Shown here piece by piece: positions 1-5,691 of a stretch of DNA of 8,403 nucleotides. Origin of the DNA: Rickettsiales bacterium. GTDB taxonomy: Bacteria > Pseudomonadota > Alphaproteobacteria > Rickettsiales > 21-14-0-20-44-7. The stretch is taken from positions 1 through 8,403 of the forward strand of contig JALZVI010000290.1 in the NCBI GenBank assembly GCA_023301015.1. Direction: 5' to 3'. A program made the translations under genes and the position numbers. The notes beneath the pieces are model-generated. The model worked only from the letters and a program-made list of their open reading frames with translations, was not told the origin of the DNA and ran no database searches. How positions within the stretch are numbered: the first letter of the stretch is position 1; every line of letters begins with the position of its first letter.

Positions 1-2
1 GG

Positions 3-728
3 CATAGATTGAGGAGATTAAGTAAAACACCCCCAGATGAGGATGCTAAAGAATGTTTTGAGAATGCTAATGACTCATTTAGAAGTCTTAGGTGGAAGAG
101 GGAATTGATTAAGTCTCGAAGTTCTTCTAACATTTGCAGTATCATTTCACACTCCTCCTCCTCGTCCGGTTCGTATATTTCATCATCAGAAGAAAGTACT
201 TCTCTAGCTGTGATAGTAGAAAGCGACTCTGAAGATGTATGTACATGGTCAGCACCATCCACTTGTGTAAAAAATGTCGATTCAATTGATAAACTGTACA
301 CATCGCTGGATACTAGTAAAAGTTCCAAGCATCAATTGTATATTACACCAGAAGAATTTAAAGAAATGGGTAAGCATACTACCCCATCTCCAGTTGAATC
401 CAGTAGTTGTTCATCTCCATTTCATTCCAGTGTCTGTTCATCTCCATTTTTAAAATCCAGGTGTGATACAGATTACGAGTACATGAATGATCATGATCTA
501 TCACACAGGGTGGATGTATACAGTGAGATTGATGGAACTATGAACGAAAAGGGGTGTATATGGACAAAATGTGTCTTAAAAAGTCCCACGTCGTCGTATT
601 ATTGCGACAGTGCATGTGAAATACTATCAATGTGTGATAGCGCATGTGAGGTACTGTCATATGACGATATACTGGGGAACAAAGTTGTACCATCAAGGTT
701 TATAGTGGCAACGTACGAAACGGAGTAG
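3..728 (+). CDS. Ser-rich acidic protein of unknown function, 5' end outside window
   Basis: The reading frame is open from the first bases of the window to a TAG at 726-728. The first in-frame ATG lies about half-way through, so the true start is almost certainly upstream. About 241 codons are visible. The visible N-terminal part is charged. It is followed by a serine-rich stretch (nt about 114-205, with runs such as SSSSSGSYISSSEEST) and an acidic SDSED patch, which resembles casein-kinase-type phosphorylation contexts. Two in-frame tandem duplications follow: a 9-residue SSxCSSPFx unit at 399-452 and a 10-residue CDSACEhLSx unit at 603-662. The protein is probably disordered in large part. 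I recognise no family. The C-terminus is uncertain, because a second frame stays open from 665 to 874 and encodes a hydrophobic peptide. A -1 shift before 728 would give this protein a membrane tail (see the entry at 755-874). Confidence 0.75.
   Translation, partial: HRLRRLSKTPPDEDAKECFENANDSFRSLRWKRELIKSRSSSNICSIISHSSSSSGSYISSSEESTSLAVIVESDSEDVCTWSAPSTCVKNVDSIDKLYTSLDTSKSSKHQLYITPEEFKEMGKHTTPSPVESSSCSSPFHSSVCSSPFLKSRCDTDYEYMNDHDLSHRVDVYSEIDGTMNEKGCIWTKCVLKSPTSSYYCDSACEILSMCDSACEVLSYDDILGNKVVPSRFIVATYETE
399..452 (+). repeat. Two-copy 27-bp in-frame tandem duplication
   Basis: Units 399-425 and 426-452 share the 15-mer TGTTCATCTCCATTT (at 408-422 and 435-449) and both begin TCCAGT. They encode SSSCSSPFH and SSVCSSPFL in the upstream Ser-rich protein. 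The period is a multiple of three, so the frame is kept. Confidence 0.8.
603..662 (+). repeat. Two-copy 30-bp in-frame tandem duplication
   Basis: Units 603-632 and 633-662 encode CDSACEILSM and CDSACEVLSY. Most nucleotide differences are synonymous or conservative, which suggests an older duplication that selection keeps at protein level. This is the second duplication in the same gene, and both preserve a Ser/Cys-containing motif. Confidence 0.8.
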
Positions 729-730
729 AA

Positions 731-750
731 TATTATATATTATATATTAA
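731..750 (+). promoter_or_regulatory. AT-only TATA-like element before the NADAR gene
   Basis: This is an uninterrupted A/T stretch of TATTATATA and TATATATTAA type that ends 3 nt before the ATG at 754. It resembles the TATATAA elements before 3686, 4349 and 5692 in this window. It also lies inside the alternative open frame 665-874, so its promoter role is inferred from position and composition only. Confidence 0.4.
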
Positions 751-753
751 ACT

Positions 754-1389
754 ATGTCAACCTGCTCGTATTACAGGTGTTCGAGTAGGTGCTACGGTAG
801 TAGGGCATACTGTTATTCTCATATATCAGATTTTTACAGGAATTATAGGTATGTGTGGTTTATATTCCATATGAGAATTAACCGTACACATTGTATTTTC
901 TGGGGTAATAGCATTTTTACACCATTAACATTTAACCATGATTTTGAAATTAACAATGTTAAATTCAAAACACTTATGCACTATATAACAACAATGAAAC
1001 TAAAATCATTCGGTAAATTCGACCAACTAAATGATACCATAAACGAGACTTCCACTCGTATATTACAGAGTACTTATTCCAATATAGATGATGGTAGTAA
1101 TTCTACTTATACGTCTACATGGAACAATAATGCTTTAAATGTAATCACCCTGGGTATATATCACCAAGTATCAAATAGTAAATATCTTAAATATATGTTA
1201 TTAGGCCTGGAAGGTCTTAAAATAGTTTTTGCAGATCCACGTGACAGAGAATTTGGTGTTGGTATGAGATACAATAATTATAGGATCTATGATGAAGAAG
1301 ATTGGACGATTTATAATGGCCAGAGGTCAAAAAATTTAATAGGTTATGCACTTGAATTGGTAAGAGATCGTCTATTGTCAATTGAATAG
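754..1389 (+). CDS. NADAR (YbiA/DUF1768-like) protein, probable ADP-ribose-related enzyme
   Basis: The longest ORF from ATG 754 gives 211 residues. The NADAR-like part begins near residue 47, so an internal Met at 871 (172 residues) is an attractive alternative start; the first 39 codons look out of frame. Compared with my recollection of E. coli YbiA, the order of signatures is kept. A TLMHYITTMKL segment (residues 73-83) matches TSEHYFQAQKF. A Trp at 123 precedes the helical region. RDREFGVG (163-170) matches the D-x-x-W-G-x-G motif. KNLIGYALELVRDRL (193-207) matches KNRLGYLLMELREQL. NADAR proteins cleave N-glycosidic bonds; some remove ADP-ribose from guanine and others act in NAD or riboflavin-related metabolism. 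The Glu of the SEHYFQAQK motif is Met here (residue 75) and the motif Trp is Phe (167), so activity may be altered or lost. The substrate cannot be inferred. Confidence 0.7.
   Translation: MSTCSYYRCSSRCYGSRAYCYSHISDFYRNYRYVWFIFHMRINRTHCIFWGNSIFTPLTFNHDFEINNVKFKTLMHYITTMKLKSFGKFDQLNDTINETSTRILQSTYSNIDDGSNSTYTSTWNNNALNVITLGIYHQVSNSKYLKYMLLGLEGLKIVFADPRDREFGVGMRYNNYRIYDEEDWTIYNGQRSKNLIGYALELVRDRLLSIE
755..874 (+). other. Alternative-frame hydrophobic peptide overlapping the NADAR N-terminus
   Basis: In the frame starting at 755, 39 codons lead to a TGA at 872-874 and encode a peptide with a membrane-segment-like core (VILIYQIFTGII). Third codon positions are G/C in 6 of 39 codons here, against 19 of 40 in the annotated NADAR frame over the same bases. 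The NADAR-frame translation here is rich in Cys, Tyr, Arg and Ser, as is typical of a wrong frame. This frame has no ATG of its own before 851 and is open upstream back to 665, inside the preceding gene. Three readings are possible. It may be the C-terminal tail of the upstream protein after a -1 shift. It may be a roughly 39-codon membrane protein from ATG 754 with a 1-nt indel around 758-766. It may be an ancestral N-terminal membrane segment of the NADAR protein flanked by two compensating indels. The TGA overlaps the internal NADAR ATG at 871 as ATGA. Confidence 0.5.
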
Positions 1390-1406
1390 TCAACCTACAG
1401 AAAAAA

Positions 1407-1430
1407 TATATAATATAATATTATAATTAA
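1407..1430 (+). promoter_or_regulatory. TATATAA-type element and AT palindrome before the fibre gene
   Basis: TATATAA at 1407-1413 is followed by a perfect AT palindrome (TATAATATTATA) that ends near 1424, all within the 43-bp gap between the NADAR stop and the ATG at 1433. Position and similarity to the other upstream elements suggest a core promoter. The palindrome could equally act at the 3' end of the preceding transcript. Confidence 0.45.
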
Positions 1431-1432
1431 TA

Positions 1433-3631
1433 ATGTCCGAAAAAACTACAAAGTACATGCTATACATTGCTCTAATATTGGGTTCTATTGGTACATACAA
1501 TGCACTTTTGGGATCATCTTCTCCCACAACCACAACGACTGGTAATGAAGAGACCATCGCATCCGCATTGGAAAACGGGGACCTAACAAGAGCTGACTTG
1601 ACAGAAATGTTGACACAATTGTCAAGGAAGGTAGATGAAAATGCACAGGCAAAGAAGGCAAATACAAGTACTATTGTATCGGTTAATGAAAAGGCAGCCG
1701 ATCTACGTACTGATTTTGATTCCCTTATATCAAAGGTAGACGACACCAGCATCTTCGTACAAAACTTCAACAATGAAGCAACTCCTCTTCATAACAAACT
1801 TGTAGACATGGAGAGTAAGGTGGATGCATTGACTTCATTTGAAGAATCCAATGTATCGACACCTGTTGACATTGACACTGATTACGTGACAAATCTATCT
1901 AAGAGGTTGTCTCTTGTTGAAACTTCCAACAAAACCTCCAAGGAGGCCGCATTCTCTGCAAGGGATGAAACTGTAGTGAACACCAACTCTATTATCAAAC
2001 TTAAAAACTCTATTGACTCGCTCACCACTCAAATTGCATCTGTTAACCAGGTAGACACAAAGGTCACTCAGCTTACAGAGAAGGTGGACGGGAGTTCTAG
2101 TAACACTGCTATTTCTGCTGTGACTACACGAGTAAACAGCTTGACTAGTGAAAATGAAGCACTGGCCGCTCGTCTTATTGGTGTAGAAACATGGGTAAAC
2201 AACCGCACAGAAAATGCAAAGGCAGCAAGTGTAACATCTGAAACAGGCGTTGTAACACAGGCAGTTTTGGACAGGATTGTAGACGTAGAAAGTCTTGCCG
2301 ACACAAACAGTGTAAACCTTCTCACCATTACCGGTAACGTTGACACCAACACAGCTGATATTGGAGCATTCATCCCTGACCTACAGGAACAGATTTCTAT
2401 CAACAAGTCTGAAATCAGTTCCGTTCTTGACAAGGCTGACACTACCATCAGCACTATTGCCAATATTGTCACACCTCGTATATCTGACAACGAAGCCGAT
2501 ATCGTCGCTCTTCAGTCCAAGGATTTGGAGTGGAAGCGTAGAATCGAAATCATCGAAGAATCTCAGCCCATTGCTGACACTGCCAGGGAGATTCTTGGTT
2601 CCGACATCGTATCTGTATCCGAACGTGTAACCAAAAACCTTGTAGCTATCGGAAACATTGAAGATGCCCTCGAAAGTGTATTCACTGAGAAGATTGAAAG
2701 CAACAAGGCTAACATTGCATCTGTAGCCGATGATGCCAATTTCCTAGCACAGAAGTTCGCCCGTATTGGTGACGAGGCTGTATCCATCGGTGTCCTAAAT
2801 GCTCAGAATGGAGCTAAAATCGCACTAAAGAACAACTTCTTCCACTACGCAGCACCCAATGACAACAACTGGATGCTTTACAGGTCTAACGGTAAGAACG
2901 GAGCAATCGCAGGTGAATCTCGTATTGAAGGGTTTGGTTTCAGTGGTAATGCTTCTCGTATTCGTATTGGTGGTGGTATATCGGAAGGATTTATCATTGA
3001 AAATTCCAATGACGAATTGATGTTCTCAATGAGGGGTAGTGATTCGTTGGCATACATGAATGGTAGGATTAACGTTGGTGGAGTATGTTTCCTACAAACC
3101 AATGACGATGGAAATGCGCAATTCAGTCACAGGTTATACCAACACTCAAATGTTGCAGCTATAAAACAGGAAGGTTCTGGTAATACTTTACTATCATGTA
3201 AGGCAGGGAAAGGAGTGGTCGTTAATAATGGTGATAACAAAGTTGCTTCATTTGTCAATGGTAAGAGTACATTTGAAACAGAATTGATTGTAAACCATGC
3301 CTCTGGTACACACGATACACACTTCAGGGCAGACAGTAACTACATTTCTACTGGTTCCGGTAAGCGAACATACTTCCGTTTCGGGGGTAGTAACCCATCT
3401 GTAAACATCCGAGACAAGGAGGTTAACATTGATGGTGTAGATGTTCTAGCCAAACTTAAAAGCTTGGAAGCTCGTGTCCGGACTTTGGAAACTGACTACG
3501 TTAGGAGGGGTGATACTTACGTAATCAACGGACACAAGGATGGATGGTCGGCTGAACTTGGTTACGCAGGGGACGATGCCCGATGGTCTAGAAGTAACAC
3601 TAGGATGACTGTTAAGATTGTAAAACCATAA
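1433..3631 (+). CDS. Membrane-anchored fibre-like protein with long stalk and beta-rich tip
   Basis: The protein has 732 residues. Residues 8-27 form one hydrophobic segment (YMLYIALILGSIG and onward) after a short charged N-terminus, with no clear cleavage site, so it is read as a signal anchor. A Thr-rich linker (31-37) follows. Residues about 40-450 form a long stalk with recurring hydrophobic spacing and local repeats of VExx, LTxxVD and NTxxI type, as in trimeric coiled-coil and beta-stalk fibres. Residues about 465-660 are Gly/Asn/Ser-rich with alternating beta-like strands (WMLYRSNGKNG, RIRIGGGISEGFIIENSND), resembling phage tail-fibre or adhesin tips. A short heptad segment (672-690, LAKLKSLEARVRTLE) precedes a final beta-rich module (691-732). 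Only two cysteines are present. I infer a virion-surface or attachment fibre. I see no S74 chaperone motif and cannot assign a named family. Third positions are richer in G/C than in adjacent genes, suggesting high expression. Confidence 0.7.
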   Translation: MSEKTTKYMLYIALILGSIGTYNALLGSSSPTTTTTGNEETIASALENGDLTRADLTEMLTQLSRKVDENAQAKKANTSTIVSVNEKAADLRTDFDSLISKVDDTSIFVQNFNNEATPLHNKLVDMESKVDALTSFEESNVSTPVDIDTDYVTNLSKRLSLVETSNKTSKEAAFSARDETVVNTNSIIKLKNSIDSLTTQIASVNQVDTKVTQLTEKVDGSSSNTAISAVTTRVNSLTSENEALAARLIGVETWVNNRTENAKAASVTSETGVVTQAVLDRIVDVESLADTNSVNLLTITGNVDTNTADIGAFIPDLQEQISINKSEISSVLDKADTTISTIANIVTPRISDNEADIVALQSKDLEWKRRIEIIEESQPIADTAREILGSDIVSVSERVTKNLVAIGNIEDALESVFTEKIESNKANIASVADDANFLAQKFARIGDEAVSIGVLNAQNGAKIALKNNFFHYAAPNDNNWMLYRSNGKNGAIAGESRIEGFGFSGNASRIRIGGGISEGFIIENSNDELMFSMRGSDSLAYMNGRINVGGVCFLQTNDDGNAQFSHRLYQHSNVAAIKQEGSGNTLLSCKAGKGVVVNNGDNKVASFVNGKSTFETELIVNHASGTHDTHFRADSNYISTGSGKRTYFRFGGSNPSVNIRDKEVNIDGVDVLAKLKSLEARVRTLETDYVRRGDTYVINGHKDGWSAELGYAGDDARWSRSNTRMTVKIVKP

Positions 3632-3636
3632 ACATA

Positions 3637-3651
3637 ATATCAAAATGATAT
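3637..3651 (+). terminator. Short hairpin after the fibre gene (weak)
   Basis: ATATC (3637-3641) and GATAT (3647-3651) can pair around a 5-nt loop just after the fibre stop codon. Some giant viruses mark transcript 3' ends with intergenic palindromes. The 5-bp, AT-rich stem is weak and may be chance. Confidence 0.22.
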
Positions 3652-3670
3652 GAATATTTTTATATGGTAT

Positions 3671-3677
3671 TATATAA
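3671..3677 (+). promoter_or_regulatory. TATATAA element 8 nt before ATG 3686
   Basis: TATATAA ends 8 nt before the ATG at 3686, the same spacing as the identical element before the gene at 5692. Its position decides the start choice: an upstream in-frame ATG at 3650 lies before this element and inside a small palindrome, so it is unlikely to be on the transcript. Confidence 0.5.
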
Positions 3678-3685
3678 GAAACAAA

Positions 3686-4273
3686 ATGCATAGCAGAAAA
3701 ATAATACTCGCATGTACAATTATTTTTGTATTATTCATTGTGTACAAATATGACATACTATGTGCACTTGGTAATGGCACTATTATACTAGAATCATCTG
3801 GTAGTGAGAAATTCGATGGACTAATGTTGAAAAATGGATGCAATGTCCACCACACATCAACTGAACCTGGTGTAAGCGTGGTTGGATTTGGTCGAGGAAA
3901 GATTTCATCTACTCATATTGGATACATGGAAGAACAGGGTAGGGTGGATTATATTCAAAAGATTAGTTCGGAGTTCGAAAAGATGGCTAGTCAGTTTAGA
4001 TATGTTGGTATTGTAGCAAATGGAGGAACCCATAAAAAGCCAGCATTATCCAGACTTAGGGATGATCTTGCCATACAGATTAACGACAAAGATGGCGAAT
4101 ATGATTTCAACCTAGTACCATTTTTCAAAAAGTATGACATGGGTAAGTTCCTAACAGTTGACCGTGGATGTTGCCAGCCATACATATATGTGTACGATGT
4201 GGCCGGTAAGAAGAAGGTTGTTGAGAGAATCGGTGCATTCAATTCTAACTTAACTCATGATTTAGGTCTCTAA
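3686..4273 (+). CDS. N-terminally membrane-anchored protein, possibly thioredoxin-like
   Basis: The protein has 195 residues from ATG 3686; an in-frame ATG at 3650 would add 12 residues but precedes the TATATAA element. Residues 6-20 (IILACTIIFVLFIVY) form a membrane segment after a basic HSRK start, predicting an N-in anchor with residues about 23-195 outside the cytosol. The soluble part has no motif I recognise with confidence. The succession FEKMASQFRYVGIVANGG (97-114), then LRDDLAIQINDKDGEYDFN (124-142), then QPYIYVYDVAGKKKVVERIG (164-183) resembles the later strands of redoxin-type thioredoxin folds, with Pro165 in the place of the cis-proline. No CxxC is present. Cysteines are at 10, 26, 52 and an adjacent pair at 162-163. 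A redox role is therefore only a suggestion. The gene lies between two structural-looking membrane proteins, which favours a virion or virus-membrane component. Confidence 0.6.
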   Translation: MHSRKIILACTIIFVLFIVYKYDILCALGNGTIILESSGSEKFDGLMLKNGCNVHHTSTEPGVSVVGFGRGKISSTHIGYMEEQGRVDYIQKISSEFEKMASQFRYVGIVANGGTHKKPALSRLRDDLAIQINDKDGEYDFNLVPFFKKYDMGKFLTVDRGCCQPYIYVYDVAGKKKVVERIGAFNSNLTHDLGL

Positions 4274-4323
4274 TAAATTTTAATGTTAAACTATTATGTA
4301 ATTCTGACAAAAAGAATGAGAAG

Positions 4324-4336
4324 TATATATATATAA
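4324..4336 (+). promoter_or_regulatory. TATATATATATAA element before the FN3 gene
   Basis: A TA repeat ending in TATATAA stops 12 nt before the ATG at 4349. It lies in a 75-bp gap after the preceding stop codon. By position and similarity to the elements before 3686 and 5692 it is a likely core promoter. Confidence 0.5.
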
Positions 4337-4348
4337 TAATTTTACGGC

Positions 4349-5545
4349 ATGTCTGGAGTTACTCTCGACTCGATCACAATCAAGACCGATGCTCTAGCCG
4401 CATTGACTCTTGACAGCGTCGGTTACACATTCGCTAAACTTTCATGGGTTAATGTTTCCGAGAGTGAAGCTACTTTCATGGTAGCTAATGCTCTACCCGG
4501 AGCCGATCCCCCGTCATTCCTGGAAAATGTTGTCCTTCCAGCAGGAGAATCGGGGTCCGTTACTGTTACCGGTCTCGAGCCTGGAAGCAGTGATAACTTC
4601 TACCTATACCGTAAGGAATTCCTTGAATTCGTCCCACAGACATCGTCTACATCCACTGATGGTGTTGTTGTCTCCACCTACAGCCCAAGTTCGTCGGTAT
4701 CTATCGGTGGTGAGAGTGCTCTTATCAAGTGGACACGCGCATACCCTGATGCCAAATACGTCGTCACCGTATCTAACGATGACACATCTCTAGAATTCAC
4801 CGAGTCTGACTTTGAAGAAGACTCTTCTAGCGCAAGCAACATCAATCTCCTAGTAGAAGGATTGACTCTTGGTACCACTTATAACTGGGACCTTAAGATC
4901 ATGGAACCTCTTGGGGATGAAGAAGAATCCGAAATCAGTGTACAGAGCACTGGTACTTTCACAACAACCCAGGGTGTTGTACTTGAAATCGTGGATGTTT
5001 TCGCTTCTTATGTCGATGTTGAATGGATTGGTGATGATGATGTAGTTTACAGACTCATCGACCAATCTAGTGGATCTACCATCCTTAACGACAGTGGTCG
5101 CATATCTAACCTATCTCCAGGAACCTCTATGAGCGTGGAACTCCAGAGTCAGGAACCAGATGGTTCGTGGATAGACCAGGCTGTTTCATCTTTCACCACA
5201 CCTTCGTCTACTCTTTCGGTTTCTGGTATTGCGTCATCTTCGATCCAGATTTCTTGGACTGCTCTATACGACGGTGCTGATTACACAGTTACATACACTG
5301 AAGATGGTGGTAGTGCACAGGAGGCTCATATTTCTGATGCCACTGGAACTGTTATATATGGACTAGACTCTAACACTTCTTACGTGATCAACCTATTCGT
5401 TGAAGAAGATGGTGAACTAGTCGGTCTCTCGTCTCTTGGAATGAATGGTGGTGTAAAAACAACCGTAAACTACAAGTTGTACGCTATCATCCTTGTTCTT
5501 GTACTTTTGTCTCTAGCAGCCGCTGCTAAGTTCGCAATGAACTAA
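4349..5545 (+). CDS. Tail-anchored protein with four fibronectin-III-like units
   Basis: The protein has 398 residues. Four FN3-like units follow each other at about 15-108, 110-206, 208-286 and 287-372. Each has the early strand Trp (AKLSWVNV, ALIKWTRA, VDVEWIGD, IQISWTAL) and a later turn of the L-x-P-G-T-x-Y class (GLEPGSSDNFYL, GLTLGTTYNWDL, NLSPGTSMSVEL, GLDSNTSYVINL). Residues about 376-393 form one hydrophobic segment (LYAIILVLVLLSLAAAAKF), with only a few residues after it. There is no N-terminal signal peptide, so it looks tail-anchored with the FN3 units facing the cytosol, or the space between membrane and capsid. The ectodomain is strongly acidic and I find no cysteine in the whole protein, which fits a reducing compartment. 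FN3 units normally bind proteins or act as spacers; the partner is unknown. Third codon positions are G/C in 17 of the first 40 codons after the ATG, above neighbouring genes, suggesting an abundant virion protein. Confidence 0.75.
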   Translation: MSGVTLDSITIKTDALAALTLDSVGYTFAKLSWVNVSESEATFMVANALPGADPPSFLENVVLPAGESGSVTVTGLEPGSSDNFYLYRKEFLEFVPQTSSTSTDGVVVSTYSPSSSVSIGGESALIKWTRAYPDAKYVVTVSNDDTSLEFTESDFEEDSSSASNINLLVEGLTLGTTYNWDLKIMEPLGDEEESEISVQSTGTFTTTQGVVLEIVDVFASYVDVEWIGDDDVVYRLIDQSSGSTILNDSGRISNLSPGTSMSVELQSQEPDGSWIDQAVSSFTTPSSTLSVSGIASSSIQISWTALYDGADYTVTYTEDGGSAQEAHISDATGTVIYGLDSNTSYVINLFVEEDGELVGLSSLGMNGGVKTTVNYKLYAIILVLVLLSLAAAAKFAMN

Positions 5546-5594
5546 ATATTAGAATTTATGTAAGTAGTTAGTTTTAAAATTTAAATAAAATCAT

Positions 5595-5614
5595 ATTATT
5601 CCATTGTGAATAAT
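5595..5614 (+). terminator. Seven-bp hairpin after the FN3 gene
   Basis: ATTATTC (5595-5601) and GAATAAT (5608-5614) form a perfect 7-bp inverted repeat with a 6-nt loop, about 50 nt after the FN3 stop. It is the best palindrome in the 146-bp gap 5546-5691, the longest gap in the window, which is otherwise A/T-rich with no ORF. A role as a transcript 3' end signal is inferred from position and giant-virus precedent. Confidence 0.3.
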
Positions 5615-5676
5615 TCAGGTATTTTTACATGTTAAACAATCACTATAGTTAATATAATAAATATATTAGTAAAACT

Positions 5677-5683
5677 TATATAA
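5677..5683 (+). promoter_or_regulatory. TATATAA element 8 nt before ATG 5692
   Basis: TATATAA ends 8 nt before the ATG at 5692, matching both the sequence and the spacing of the element before 3686. Further AT-rich TATAATAAATATATT sequence lies just upstream (5653-5667). Confidence 0.5.
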
Positions 5684-5691
5684 ACATCATA

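Noticed and set aside
9..11. TTG at 9 as the start of the Ser-rich protein
   Set aside because: The frame is open to the window edge before it, and TTG starts are not expected in a eukaryote-type virus; it is an edge effect.
674..680. G-GGG-AAC as a -1 ribosomal slippery heptamer in the Ser-rich gene, which could lead into the 665-874 frame
   Set aside because: The P-site GGG could re-pair after slipping, but the A-site AAC codon would face GAA, so it is not a canonical X-XXY-YYZ site. I did not identify a downstream pseudoknot.
2068..2490. 140-codon open frame on the minus strand within the fibre gene
   Set aside because: It is antisense to a strongly supported coding region, has a wrong-frame-like composition and no promoter-like element; similar antisense frames at 1390-1773, 2563-2787 and 2878-3102 were rejected for the same reason.
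2340..2630. 96-codon plus-strand frame inside the fibre stalk
   Set aside because: It is a shifted reading of repetitive stalk codons; the main frame is continuous across it.
3650..3685. Upstream in-frame ATG at 3650 as the start of the 195-residue protein
   Set aside because: It precedes the TATATAA element at 3671-3677 and lies inside a small palindrome. The ATG at 3686 leaves a normal short basic N-terminus before the membrane segment.
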